Shown here piece after piece: positions 1-7,949 of a DNA stretch of 45,731 nucleotides. Origin of the DNA: Amylibacter sp. (GTDB lineage: Bacteria; Pseudomonadota; Alphaproteobacteria; Rhodobacterales; Rhodobacteraceae); NCBI GenBank assembly GCA_021775375.1, contig JAJFHY010000076.1, positions 1-45,731 on the forward strand, given 5' to 3'. The position numbers were made by a program, and so were the translations under genes. The notes beneath the pieces were generated by a model that had not been told where the DNA came from, did not search any database, and saw only the letters and a program-made list of their open reading frames with translations. Position 1 is the stretch's first letter. Each line of letters opens with the position of its first letter.

Positions 1-321
1 TTACTCATCATTGTACTCCGATCCTCATTAAGCTTGATATACAAACGTTAATGGCAACCTTGTCACGGGTAAGACTTTAAGGTGTCAAGAATAAGGAATT
101 TAAAGTACTTCGGGATACCAGTAAATGACCATGTAGACTAACTATTTGTCAAGTAATACAACAAATTTTAACAATTTTACTATAAGACTGGGGGAGTTAT
201 TGTGCCTAACTTTGTTTAATATGATACTCGCACCCAGAGCGAAGGACTGCGACCTATACTGTTTGCCCTCATAACAAACCTTACTGATATTCACCATGTA
301 GAGACGCCAGATCGCATCCTC
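1..321. other. Intergenic region at left edge, no supported gene
   Basis: AT-rich stretch downstream of the minus-strand methyltransferase gene. I find no convincing coding sequence, RNA gene or U-tract terminator. A minus-strand ORF of about 51 codons starts at 297 but has no well-placed ribosome binding site and no recognisable sequence. The edge does not read as the end of a neighbouring gene on either strand. Confidence 0.5.
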
Positions 322-1866
322 CTAAAAATCCGTCGGCGCACCACCCTCTTCTTTGCGTTTGGCAACGAATGCTTTTAGTTCCTCGTCGATGGCAGGATCA
401 ATCGGTGGGGCCTCAAATTCGTTCAGAATATCTTTCCAGATTTTATTGGCCCGCACTTCCGTCGTTTTGGCTCCGTCCAGTTCCCATTGCTCATAGTTGC
501 GCCAGTCTGACAGGAAGGGCGAATAGAACGCGGTTTCATAGCGGTCTTGTGTGTGTTGCACGCCAAAGAAATGACCCGTTGAGCCTACGTCTTTGATCGC
601 GTCCAGCGCAATATCTTCATCCCTTGTTGCCGTTAACACCGGCTCCATATAGCGTTGAATTTGTTGCAGAACTTCGCAGTCCATCACAAATTTTTCATAG
701 GATGCAATCAGCCCGCCTTCCAGCCAGCCTGCGGCGTGGTAGACAAGGTTCACGTTGGATTGCACCGCAGACCAAAGCGAGTTGCAGCTTTCCCACATCG
801 CCTGCCCGTCCGGTGCGTTCGATGCACATGCATTGGTCGCACGCAGCGGCAATCCGTAGTAGCGCGCCATTTGGCCGGTCATTTGGGTGGCACGCATATA
901 TTCAGGTGTACCAAAGGCAGGCGCGCCCGATTTCATGTCCACGTTCGAGGTAAATGTGCCGATAATACACGGCACGCCCGGATTGACATATTGCAACAGC
1001 GCAATTGCTGCCAGCCCTTCAGCAATGGATTGTGCCACGGCACCAGACATCGTAACAGGGGCCATAGCACCTGCCAGTGTAAACGGTGTGACCGTTACGG
1101 GTTGACCGCGCCGTGCCAGACGCAAGGCACCGTCGATCATCGGCTGATCGTGTTTCAGGGGCGAGGTAGAATTGATGTTGGTGTACATGCGCGGGCAGGC
1201 ATCAAACTCTTCATGTGTCAGGCCTGCTGCAATACGCACCATTTCCATCACGTCTTCTACGCGTTCCTTGCCCAAAGAATAGGCATGGGTCACTTTGTCT
1301 GTCAGGGTCAGTTTGGAATAGAGGCAATCAAGGTGGCGCACCGAAGGATGAATGTCCACGGGTTCTACGGGATAACCACCTGCCACATGGATACAGTTAA
1401 AATATTGCGTCAGCTTCATGAAGTTTTCAAAATCTTCAAAATTACCCACGCGGCGGCCCTTATCCAGACACATGGCATTGGGCGGTGAAGAGACGTTGAT
1501 AAACGCCATGTTGCGCCCACCGATTTTTACAGCACGTTCAGGATTGCGCGGCGTGATGGTGAATTCCGATGGGCAATGCCCGATCATTTCCATTACCCAT
1601 GCGCGGTCCATACGCACGTTACTGCCGTTGATGGTGCAACCCGCTTCACGCAGGATTTCCAGCGCTTCTTCATTCAGAAATTCCAGCCCGATTTCCTCTA
1701 GAATACGCATTGCGCCGTCATGGATGGCCTCGACGCCTTCCGGACGCAATGGCTCGGTTGGATTGTCCATGTTTACGATTAGCCGCCATGGCATTTGGTC
1801 GATGGCTTGCGTACCCCCGCGACGTGCATTCCCTGCGCGCCCACCTGCTCTGCTTCGTTTGGCCAT
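322..1866 (-). CDS. Trimethylamine methyltransferase (MttB) family protein, non-pyrrolysine type
   Basis: The 514-residue protein resembles the MttB superfamily, whose members move a methyl group from a methylamine or quaternary amine to a corrinoid protein. Family-like stretches include ILEEIGLEFL near residue 55, PFTLAGAMAPVT near 260 and the C-terminal half with the STGHFFGVQHTQ segment. The frame is open from start to stop with no internal TAG, so it is not a pyrrolysine enzyme; known relatives of this type act on glycine betaine and similar compounds. The start at 1866 is supported by an upstream AAGGAC. The N-terminus is unusually basic and Gly/Arg-rich (KRSRAGGRAGNARRGG). No corrinoid protein or methylcorrinoid:folate methyltransferase gene lies in the window, so the partners must be elsewhere. 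It is divergent from an AraC-type regulator, its probable controller. The family is secure; the substrate is unknown. Confidence 0.88.
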   Translation of the reverse strand: MAKRSRAGGRAGNARRGGTQAIDQMPWRLIVNMDNPTEPLRPEGVEAIHDGAMRILEEIGLEFLNEEALEILREAGCTINGSNVRMDRAWVMEMIGHCPSEFTITPRNPERAVKIGGRNMAFINVSSPPNAMCLDKGRRVGNFEDFENFMKLTQYFNCIHVAGGYPVEPVDIHPSVRHLDCLYSKLTLTDKVTHAYSLGKERVEDVMEMVRIAAGLTHEEFDACPRMYTNINSTSPLKHDQPMIDGALRLARRGQPVTVTPFTLAGAMAPVTMSGAVAQSIAEGLAAIALLQYVNPGVPCIIGTFTSNVDMKSGAPAFGTPEYMRATQMTGQMARYYGLPLRATNACASNAPDGQAMWESCNSLWSAVQSNVNLVYHAAGWLEGGLIASYEKFVMDCEVLQQIQRYMEPVLTATRDEDIALDAIKDVGSTGHFFGVQHTQDRYETAFYSPFLSDWRNYEQWELDGAKTTEVRANKIWKDILNEFEAPPIDPAIDEELKAFVAKRKEEGGAPTDF

Positions 1867-2024
1867 GATGTAATGTCCTTAAAATCCTGATGTCTTTGAC
1901 AGCTTGCGAAATTTCTGTCGTAATTTGCACGATAAAAGCGACAAAGCATGTCGTATCCAACAAGACTAATGTCTTTTACATGGGATAAATTCAGCAGATG
2001 CATACAGCCAAGGACAAGGATGTG
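1867..2024. promoter_or_regulatory. Divergent promoter region between mttB-like gene and AraC-type regulator
   Basis: This 158-base spacer must hold the promoters of both divergent genes. It contains the inverted repeat CGACA-AAGCA-TGTCG (1939-1953) and the smaller GAC-TAAT-GTC, both plausible regulator sites. No convincing -35/-10 pair could be fixed by eye. Confidence 0.4.
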
Positions 2025-3005
2025 ATGTCTTTAGAATCAAAATCAAAAGATCAGCCGGCTCAAACGATTGGCATTATGTTAATTGATGGCTTTTCGATGA
2101 TGAGCATCACGACGATGATAAACCCGTTTCGCAGTGCTAATCGGGAATTGAATGCCGAAGCATTCAAATGGGAATTTCTGACACTTGACGACCAACCTGT
2201 AACCGCGTCTGACGGGTTTGAGGCCAAGCCCACTATCAATATCAACAGCACACAAAAATTCGATTATTTTTTCATCTGTTCCGGGCTTAAAACAAACCCA
2301 CCAAATCGGGCCAGGCTGAATGCCGCATTGCAACGTTTCGCAAAACAGTCAAAGATTTTCGGCAGCCTGTCGTCAGGTGCATATATGTTGGCGCGCGCGG
2401 GTTTTCTGGACGGTAAGGATTTCACGCTTCATTGGGAAAACCAAACAGCATTTATTGAAGAGTTTCCCGAACTGCCACCCAGCTCGGCGCTATTTGTAAC
2501 AGACGGCAATCTTTGGACGGGATCGGGGGGCTTATCCAGTATGGATATAGCACTTAAAATTATTGACGATGCATATGGTGTAAAAGTCGCCAATGCAGTG
2601 GGAAATCAATATCAGATAGACCGCATCCGTAAGCCGAATATCAAGCAGCGGCCCTTTTTCATGGCTGAATACGAGACTTTGCCACCTAAACTGCGGGCGG
2701 CTGTTAAATTGATGATCGAAAACCTGGAAAGACCGTTATCTGTCACCGAGCTTGGGGACGCCGCAGGCATCACCGTGCGGTCCTTGGAACGCGGGTTCAA
2801 GCAGCATTTAGGCGTGTCACCGGGCAAGCATTACCGCAAAATCAGGCTTGAAAAAGCCAAGCAACTGTTGTGGCACACCAATATGTCTATTTTAGAGGTT
2901 TCAATCCTGACCGGCTTTCCATCGCCATCTTATCTGTCACGGCTTTATCGTCAGGAATTCGGAATGTTGCCGTCTGATGAACGCAAGCGAAGCGTTTCAG
3001 AATAA
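2025..3005 (+). CDS. GlxA/GATase1-AraC family transcriptional regulator
   Basis: Two domains are visible. Residues about 15-200 form a DJ-1/PfpI (GATase1-like) fold, starting at TIGIMLIDGF. The usual nucleophile-elbow Cys is replaced by Ser in GSLSSGAYML, so this domain probably senses a ligand rather than catalyses. The C-terminal ~100 residues are an AraC double helix-turn-helix (SVTELGDAAGITVRSLERGF, then SILEVSILTGFPSPSYLSRLYRQ). Regulators with this layout include GbdR and CdhR, which respond to betaine and carnitine metabolites. Divergence from an MttB-family gene supports control of quaternary-amine use here, but that is inference. I chose ATG 2025, preceded by AAGGA at 2016-2020, over ATG 1998, which has no clear ribosome binding site. 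The 3' end overlaps the convergent HAD gene by 9 bases. Confidence 0.88.
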   Translation: MSLESKSKDQPAQTIGIMLIDGFSMMSITTMINPFRSANRELNAEAFKWEFLTLDDQPVTASDGFEAKPTININSTQKFDYFFICSGLKTNPPNRARLNAALQRFAKQSKIFGSLSSGAYMLARAGFLDGKDFTLHWENQTAFIEEFPELPPSSALFVTDGNLWTGSGGLSSMDIALKIIDDAYGVKVANAVGNQYQIDRIRKPNIKQRPFFMAEYETLPPKLRAAVKLMIENLERPLSVTELGDAAGITVRSLERGFKQHLGVSPGKHYRKIRLEKAKQLLWHTNMSILEVSILTGFPSPSYLSRLYRQEFGMLPSDERKRSVSE

Positions 3006-3689
3006 GCTAGGCAAAGTCGATATATCCGGCAATATAACATCTGCCAGATGCTTGATATCCTCGTGTTTTGCGGGACCCGTCAAAACGCCGACGTTCAGCC
3101 CGACGCCAGCATTGCGCCCCGCTTCCAGATCATGGGTGCTGTCGCCTACCATAGCAACTTGATCCGGTTTCAGTTTCATCTGTTCGCAAAAGCCTAGGAT
3201 CATATCCGCTTCGGGTTTTGGTGTGTAACCGCTGTCAAATCCGCAAATAAAATCAAAGTGGTGATGTACATTCGCGCCCTGCATCTGGTTAACAGCGCTT
3301 TGTTCAAAGTCGTTGGTGGCAATGCCCAGAAGTTTGCCGTTATTTTTAAAGCCGGTAAAAAGTGTATCAAGGTCACACACCGGGATTGCTGTTGTATCTT
3401 GGAGTGCACTAAAAGCAATCTTCTCTATCGCTTTTGCATCCAGTTCAGGGTGTACAGAGGCCAGCAATACGCATTGCTCATCCACTGATGCGTTCACCGA
3501 AATCGAGCCTGTTACAAAACTTTTCGTAGCCCAATTGAACCCAACCAAATCCGCCATTTTCAGACGCAGATTGTGATCATCGGGGGCAAGCGTGGTTAGA
3601 AACGAGACAGACCAATCGGCCCAAGTATCATTGAAACCAAACAATGTTCCGTCTTTATCAAACAATATGCCATGAATATTTGCTGTCAT
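2997..3689 (-). CDS. HAD family hydrolase, phosphoglycolate-phosphatase-like
   Basis: A 230-residue haloacid-dehalogenase-type phosphatase. Motif I is FDKDGTLFGF (nucleophile Asp in DKDGT) near residue 10, motif II is the ATNDF segment, the motif III Lys is in YTPKPEADM, and motif IV is MVGDSTHDLEAGRNAG. A helical cap lies between motifs I and II, as in phosphoglycolate phosphatase and relatives. The ORF track extends the frame to 3851, but that extension overlaps the upstream DUF3572 gene and its sequence looks non-coding; ATG 3689 places motif I at the usual distance. It is the last gene of the minus-strand block and converges on the AraC regulator. The substrate cannot be read from the sequence; it may repair or recycle a small phosphate ester. 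Any link to the sigma-factor genes is positional only. Confidence 0.85.
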   Translation of the reverse strand: MTANIHGILFDKDGTLFGFNDTWADWSVSFLTTLAPDDHNLRLKMADLVGFNWATKSFVTGSISVNASVDEQCVLLASVHPELDAKAIEKIAFSALQDTTAIPVCDLDTLFTGFKNNGKLLGIATNDFEQSAVNQMQGANVHHHFDFICGFDSGYTPKPEADMILGFCEQMKLKPDQVAMVGDSTHDLEAGRNAGVGLNVGVLTGPAKHEDIKHLADVILPDISTLPSLF

Positions 3690-3744
3690 AAGTGGCCCGC
3701 CTTTGGCGCATATGACCCAGATGAAAGGATTTTGGCAAGTGTTA

Positions 3745-4029
3745 TTAACACCAGTTCGGCAAGCTACCGCCCGGCAAAGCCATCCGAATATGTTGTAGTG
3801 CATCATAGGGCAGAGAATGATCGTCACAAAACATCTTGATCCAGTCGTCATCCATCAGAATGAAATCCATAACAGACGCCAAAAACTCGGCGTCCCCTGC
3901 CCGCTCGCGGACATCGTCCAGCCCTGATCCTGTAGTGCCCAGAAATGTCATCATCAGATCGTCTTGGCCGGAAAGCCAACCTAGTGCTTGAATTGCAATC
4001 AACTCTGCCTGTTCATTTGTATATCGCAT
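3745..4029 (-). CDS. DUF3572 family protein
   Basis: A 94-residue protein starting MRYTNEQAELIAIQALGWLS, typical of DUF3572, a short family common in Alphaproteobacteria and of unknown function. It is acidic in the middle, with no signal peptide or membrane segment. The ATG at 4029 overlaps the stop of the upstream heavy-metal-sensor gene as TAATG, so I prefer it to the longer frame beginning at 4065; the resulting length fits the family. Translation is probably coupled to the upstream gene. The role is unknown. Confidence 0.8.
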   Translation of the reverse strand: MRYTNEQAELIAIQALGWLSGQDDLMMTFLGTTGSGLDDVRERAGDAEFLASVMDFILMDDDWIKMFCDDHSLPYDALQHIRMALPGGSLPNWC

Positions 4030-4523
4030 TAATCCTTGGACTTTCGAGAGTGTTTTTTGCGCCATTTGTGACGTTGTTCTTTCATATTGTCCACATACTC
4101 TGCACGCTCTTTATCTGTCATGCTAGCAATAATAGCGACAAACGCCTGCTGTGCATTTTCTGTCATGGTCACAATATGTGCCCTTTGTGCGCTAAATGCT
4201 TCATTCAATACGTTTGCATCAAACGGTTGTGCGGTTATGGCTGTCGCGATGTTATCAAGAGAGGTGCGCATAACGTCGTCTTTTGCCCGTATTTTATCCC
4301 GGTTTTCGTGAAAGTATTTACGCACATCCGCGCGTTTACTGTTTGGTAAAGCATGCATCAAAGCACGCATACCTGAACCATTCGCATGTGACATCCCCCT
4401 TGGCCCATGGCCAGAGATTTTTGCGCCAATCACCAAACCGACAACCGCAAGGTTCATACCTAGTGAGATTACCAACAGGATTTTCATCCACGGTTTTCCC
4501 TGTTTTATAGATGTATCTGTCAT
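4029..4523 (-). CDS. Periplasmic heavy-metal-sensor / metal-resistance family protein
   Basis: A 164-residue protein with a short cytoplasmic N-terminus, one hydrophobic anchor (ILLVISLGMNLAVVGLVIGA, about residues 15-34) and a periplasmic helical domain rich in charged residues. The composition and spacing (RADVRKYFHENRDKIRA, then FSAQRAHIVTMTENAQQAFV) resemble the CnrX/ZraP-like metal-resistance family. Members bind divalent metals and often regulate an ECF sigma factor or two-component system. The ORF track runs to 4700; ATG 4523 is chosen because it follows the upstream stop as TGATATG and puts the anchor at the right place. It sits third in the sigma, small TM protein, sensor series, so a role in signalling across the inner membrane to that sigma factor is likely but unproven. 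Confidence 0.75.
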   Translation of the reverse strand: MTDTSIKQGKPWMKILLVISLGMNLAVVGLVIGAKISGHGPRGMSHANGSGMRALMHALPNSKRADVRKYFHENRDKIRAKDDVMRTSLDNIATAITAQPFDANVLNEAFSAQRAHIVTMTENAQQAFVAIIASMTDKERAEYVDNMKEQRHKWRKKHSRKSKD

Positions 4524-4524
4524 A

Positions 4525-4905
4525 TCAACCCTCTTGGAATAGTGCTTCAATATCTGAAGCCACTGAAAAACTGTCGTCTGAATAGGTTTCAGCTGTTGTT
4601 TGTGTATTGCCGAAATAATCCAATGCGCTTGGGGCGGCATAGCCTGCGGTGATGCCAAGAAATGCCGAGGCCGTAAGGGCTGCGGCGGATTGCCAACCAC
4701 CTATGTTGCGAAATAATCTGGCCCACCAAGGCTGCGTTGGCGCTGACCGCTGTTTGCTTTGGGTGCGCGTTTGCGTCTGGTTCATGGCGTCTGCCAGAAC
4801 AGCTTCCATAAAGGCCGCAGTTGGTTGCGCATCCGCGTCCTTAGCGGCATCAAAAAATGCCGTTAGATCCGCATCCGGTTTAGTATCAGGTTTCTTTTTC
4901 ATCAT
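4525..4905 (-). CDS. Small single-TM protein, probable anti-sigma factor
   Basis: This 126-residue protein has an acidic cytoplasmic N-terminal part (ADLTAFFDAAKDADAQPT), a probable membrane helix near residues 75-95 (SAAALTASAFLGITAGYA) and a short acidic periplasmic tail. It has no zinc-binding HxxxCxxC motif. The ATG overlaps the sigma-factor stop as ATGA, so the two proteins are made together. The pairing with an ECF sigma factor, the topology and the size fit a membrane-bound anti-sigma factor. I do not recognise a named family, so the function is inferred from position and layout. Confidence 0.6.
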   Translation of the reverse strand: MMKKKPDTKPDADLTAFFDAAKDADAQPTAAFMEAVLADAMNQTQTRTQSKQRSAPTQPWWARLFRNIGGWQSAAALTASAFLGITAGYAAPSALDYFGNTQTTAETYSDDSFSVASDIEALFQEG

Positions 4906-5477
4906 TCCAATCCCAGTTTCTCTTTCTGGCCAAGTAACAGACCGGCTAATGTGCGTTTTCCTCTAGCGGTCAGGCTTTCCACGGCATCGACACTGATATC
5001 CATAATCTGTGCAATCTGTGGATTGGACAGCTCTTCGATATGGCGCAATGTCACCGCCAGTTTTTGCCGCGCGGGCAATTGGGCCATCGCCGCTTGCAAG
5101 GCTGTTGCCCTGTCGTTTGATTGCATCCGGCTTTCAATCGAAGGCTTGTCATCCACAAGTTCCGGTATCTCATCCAGATTAGTCCCTTTTTTCTTGCGCA
5201 TCCGGTCAATGCAAAGGTTGCTTGTGATCCTGTACAGCCATGTCGAAACTTTTGCCTCTCCCTGCCGCCAGTTCGGTGCAACCTTCCATAAACGTAGCAT
5301 CGCATCCTGCGCCACATCTTCAGCCTCGGCCGTATTTTGCAACAACCGCCGTGATAAAGCCAAAACGCGTGGCGCATGACGGTAAGTCAAAGCACGCGCA
5401 GCTTGCGTGTCTCCATTTGCGTAGTGCACCATCAAAGCGTCATCACTGATGTCGTTCATTGCATCCAAAGCCATCAT
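4902..5477 (-). CDS. ECF-type RNA polymerase sigma factor
   Basis: A 191-residue sigma-70 family factor with only regions 2 and 4. Region 2 spans about residues 25-95 (AEDVAQDAMLRLWK, then WLYRITSNLCIDRMRKKK). Region 4 spans about 130-185 and carries the helix-turn-helix LSNPQIAQIMDISVDAVESL. Length and layout fit an extracytoplasmic-function sigma factor, which redirects RNA polymerase to a stress regulon when its anti-sigma partner releases it. Two adjacent ATGs (5477, 5474) follow AGGGA; the second has the better spacing. It overlaps the next gene by ATGA and lies 74 bases after the EF-hand gene. The probable signalling partners are the next two genes. The signal and regulon are unknown. 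Confidence 0.9.
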   Translation of the reverse strand: MMALDAMNDISDDALMVHYANGDTQAARALTYRHAPRVLALSRRLLQNTAEAEDVAQDAMLRLWKVAPNWRQGEAKVSTWLYRITSNLCIDRMRKKKGTNLDEIPELVDDKPSIESRMQSNDRATALQAAMAQLPARQKLAVTLRHIEELSNPQIAQIMDISVDAVESLTARGKRTLAGLLLGQKEKLGLE

Positions 5478-5519
5478 ATCCCTGCTTTAACGACCAGCCC
5501 GTTATTGGGCAATGCTGAT

Positions 5520-5544
5520 GGCGGACCGGATTTACCGGCCCGCC
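5520..5544 (-). other. Intercistronic stem-loop between EF-hand gene and sigma gene
   Basis: GGCGGACCGG and CCGGCCCGCC flank a five-base loop (9 of 10 positions pair). It lies directly downstream of the EF-hand stop and upstream of the sigma gene, with no U-tract, so it may stabilise the EF-hand mRNA or partly separate the two genes. Confidence 0.6.
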
Positions 5545-5551
5545 AAAACAG

Positions 5552-6025
5552 TTAACTTTTATGTTTCTTGTGCCCGCGCATATTTTTGGCTTCGTCTTTG
5601 GATATTTTACCGTCGCCATCCGTATCAACTTTCGGGAACATATACGCACTGCGCGTCTGCATTTCCGTCGCGTCGATTTTACCGTCACCGTTTTTGTCCA
5701 TTTTACTGAATTTATGGTTCAAACGTTTTTCCATTCTCGCGGGATCCGGTGTTTTACCCATTTCCGCCATTCGCGCGGCCATTCCAGTTTGCATTTCTTC
5801 TTTGCTCATTGCACCATCACCGTTTGCATCAATTTCTTTGAAATGTGCGACACGATGTTCTGCCATTTCATCCGCAGTGATAAATCCGTCTGCGTTGGCA
5901 TCGATCTGATCAAACCTTTTATAAAGACCGCCCTTTCCATCATGTTTGCCCTGCGCATAAGTTCCGCTGGCGGCAACTCCGACTGTTATAGCGCTTAAAA
6001 TAACTGTTTTAACGAATTTATTCAT
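5552..6025 (-). CDS. Secreted EF-hand calcium-binding protein with four EF loops
   Basis: A 157-residue protein with a signal peptide (MNKFVKTVILSAITVGVAASGTYA, cleavage probably near residue 24) and four canonical 12-residue EF-hand loops at about residues 42-53 (DANADGFITADE), 66-77 (DANGDGAMSKEE), 110-121 (DKNGDGKIDATE) and 134-145 (DTDGDGKISKDE). All keep acidic ligands at positions 1, 3, 5 and 12 or close substitutes. It should bind Ca2+ in the periplasm. The ORF track starts at 6211, but ATG 6025 has the ribosome site AGGAGA and begins the signal peptide. It precedes an ECF sigma operon on the same strand with a hairpin between them, so it may be a target or sensor of that system; this is inference. 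Confidence 0.85.
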   Translation of the reverse strand: MNKFVKTVILSAITVGVAASGTYAQGKHDGKGGLYKRFDQIDANADGFITADEMAEHRVAHFKEIDANGDGAMSKEEMQTGMAARMAEMGKTPDPARMEKRLNHKFSKMDKNGDGKIDATEMQTRSAYMFPKVDTDGDGKISKDEAKNMRGHKKHKS

Positions 6026-6048
6026 GGTCTTCTCCTGTTTAAGTCCCG

Positions 6049-6063
6049 GCAGGACTGTCCTGC
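6049..6063. promoter_or_regulatory. Inverted repeat upstream of EF-hand gene
   Basis: GCAGGA-CTG-TCCTGC is a perfect 6-bp inverted repeat 24 bases upstream of the EF-hand start. It could be an operator or a 5' UTR hairpin; no function is shown. Confidence 0.35.
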
Positions 6064-6186
6064 TTTCATATATAGATACGTTGCCGAACCCGCTTTCCGT
6101 CGCAGTTTTAAAAATTATTTGCGACATCGCGACGCGAGGCAGCAAGTCCCGGTTTATTTTTTCTATAAACAGTCTATCTAACAGCC

Positions 6187-6597
6187 ATGACAGAACAAAC
6201 CGTACCCACAAATGCTGAACGCCCCGTAAAGCCCGCCATTTTTCGCGGCTGGCGCAGGCTATGCCCGAACTGCGGTTCCGGCCCTATGTTCAAAAGTTAT
6301 TTAAGTGTGCGCGATACCTGCCCAGTATGTTCTGAAGAATTATTCCATCACCGTGCTGATGACGGCCCGGCGTATATTACCATCCTGATCGCCGGACACT
6401 TGCTGGCTCCACTTATGTTGATCGCATTCGAAGCCTTCAGGCCTGATCCAATCGTCCTAAGTCTGGTTTTTATCCTGTTTTTTGTGACCTTGGCACTGTT
6501 CCTTTTGCCCCGCATCAAAGGTGGGCTTATTGCCTTGCAATGGGCCAAACGCATGCATGGGTTTGGGACAGAAAGATCCCACGCCCCGGCCGAATAG
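6187..6597 (+). CDS. DUF983 family membrane protein
   Basis: A 136-residue protein. The N-terminal half carries two Cys pairs (CPNC and CPVC, about residues 26-29 and 45-48) that look like a zinc ribbon, followed by HHRADDGPAYITILIAGH, a conserved DUF983 signature. Two membrane helices follow (about residues 65-85 and 90-108). DUF983 proteins are small inner-membrane proteins of unknown function, common in Alphaproteobacteria. It is monocistronic and divergent from the EF-hand gene. The ribosome binding site is weak, so the start is less certain than the family. Confidence 0.85.
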   Translation: MTEQTVPTNAERPVKPAIFRGWRRLCPNCGSGPMFKSYLSVRDTCPVCSEELFHHRADDGPAYITILIAGHLLAPLMLIAFEAFRPDPIVLSLVFILFFVTLALFLLPRIKGGLIALQWAKRMHGFGTERSHAPAE

Positions 6598-6874
6598 GTA
6601 GTTTTGGTTTTTCCAACGCTAATTGTATAAAATCAAAAGTTTAATTATACTTATAAATAACAATATCTTACGATAACTTTCTCGCTATAATATAGTTTAC
6701 CCAAAATTCCTTACATAAAAACCATTTGGTGTTTTGGTCATTCATCTGAAAGGATTGCGTTGTTGGAATCATCGTGCATAGCAATTTTCATTGCTTTGCC
6801 AGTGTGATATCGCACGGTGTGAAAACACTGAATAAAATGCCGCATAATTAGCGGTTCACAACAGGGAGACTATA
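6598..6874. promoter_or_regulatory. AT-rich promoter region upstream of tauA
   Basis: This 277-base spacer is strongly AT-rich. It holds AGCAA-N6-TTGCT (6780-6795) and a GTGTGAAAACAC repeat nearer tauA, either of which could bind a regulator. No regulator gene for the tau operon lies next to it, and no -35/-10 pair is clear. Confidence 0.4.
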
Positions 6875-7870
6875 ATGAAATTAACGAAAACTCTTACAGC
6901 TATGACTGTGGCACTTGCTGCTTCCACTTCGGCTGCATCTGCTTTAGACGAACTAACAGTCGCATATTTCTTGGAGTGGCCAACGCCAAACCAATTTGCA
7001 CAAACTGAAAAACTATACACAGAAGCACTGGGTATCCCGGTGAAATGGGTATCTTTTGATGCAGGTACTGCAATGTCAGCGGCGATGGCTTCTGGCGACG
7101 TACACATCTCTTTCTCACAAGGCGTTACACCTTTTCTAGTGGCAACAGCTGCTGGCCAAGATTTGCAAATTGTGGACATTGCTGTGTCTTACTCTGACAA
7201 TGACAACTGTGTTGTACATGCAGAACTAGAGATCGACAAAGACAATGCGGCGGCTGAACTACCAGGTAAAAAAGTAGCTGTTCCTTTGGGCACTGCAGCA
7301 CACTCTGGTTTCTTGGCTCAAATGAAGCACCTAGGTATTGACGAAAGTACTTTGAACATCGTTGACATGTCACCATCTGATTCAGCTGCTGCTTTTGGTC
7401 AACCGGGCACTGACCTGGCTATGGTATGTGGTTGGGGCGGTTCATTGCGCGTAATGAAACAACACGGCAACACAATCTTTTCTGGCGAAGAAAAAGAAGC
7501 AATTGTTGGCCAAGTGTTTGATGTGACATCAATCCCAACAGCTTTTGGTGAAGAAAACCCGGAACTTCTAGCGAAATTCCTGAAAATCACTGCTGACATG
7601 AACGCACAGTACTCTAAAGACAGTAGCGCAATGATGGAAAGCATTTCCAAAGCTGCCGGTATGGATCTTGAAGGTACAACAGCTGTTATCGGAACATTCG
7701 TATTTCCATCAATTCCTGAGCAATTATCAGAAAAATGGTTAGGTGGTAATGTTGCTAAATACCTCACAGACAGTGCAGCTTCACTTGAAGCAAGCGGCAA
7801 AATCAAAGCCCTTGGTGACTACAATGCTGTGATCAACACAAGCTTCCTGGAAGCTGCATCAAAAATGTAA
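6875..7870 (+). CDS. tauA: Taurine-type ABC transporter substrate-binding protein
   Basis: A 331-residue periplasmic binding protein with a signal peptide ending near ASTSAASA (about residue 23). DELTVAYFLEWPTPNQFA, VSFDAGTAMSAAMASGDV and GKKVAVPLGTAAHSGFL match the TauA/SsuA type as found in Rhodobacterales. It would capture taurine or a related sulfonate and deliver it to TauBC. The start at 6875 has the ribosome site GGGAG. It is first in tauA-tauB-tauC-pta and is followed by a strong hairpin, which suggests higher expression than the permease genes. Taurine as substrate is based on family resemblance and on the pta gene downstream; another sulfonate is possible. Confidence 0.85.
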   Translation: MKLTKTLTAMTVALAASTSAASALDELTVAYFLEWPTPNQFAQTEKLYTEALGIPVKWVSFDAGTAMSAAMASGDVHISFSQGVTPFLVATAAGQDLQIVDIAVSYSDNDNCVVHAELEIDKDNAAAELPGKKVAVPLGTAAHSGFLAQMKHLGIDESTLNIVDMSPSDSAAAFGQPGTDLAMVCGWGGSLRVMKQHGNTIFSGEEKEAIVGQVFDVTSIPTAFGEENPELLAKFLKITADMNAQYSKDSSAMMESISKAAGMDLEGTTAVIGTFVFPSIPEQLSEKWLGGNVAKYLTDSAASLEASGKIKALGDYNAVINTSFLEAASKM

Positions 7871-7894
7871 ATAGCCCTCTTGGGACTTAAAATG

Positions 7895-7921
7895 CGCGTG
7901 GCCTTATTGTTAGGCCACGCG
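7895..7921 (+). other. Intercistronic stem-loop after tauA
   Basis: A perfect 10-bp stem (CGCGTGGCCT / AGGCCACGCG) with a 7-base loop sits between tauA and tauB. No U-tract follows, so it probably protects the 3' end of tauA mRNA and lets the binding protein exceed the permease, rather than terminating fully. Confidence 0.75.
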
Positions 7922-7949
7922 ATCAAAACTCACACAAATGGGGGGCTTT

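Noticed and set aside
141-297. Minus-strand ORF of about 51 codons downstream of the mttB-like gene
   Set aside because: No ribosome binding site at proper distance and no recognisable sequence.
655-1488. 277-codon plus-strand ORF opposite the mttB-like gene
   Set aside because: Antisense shadow of a clear coding frame; Cys/His/Arg-rich composition and no recognisable motif.
322-1866. Pyrrolysine use in the MttB-like protein
   Set aside because: The frame has no internal TAG, so it is the non-pyrrolysine type.
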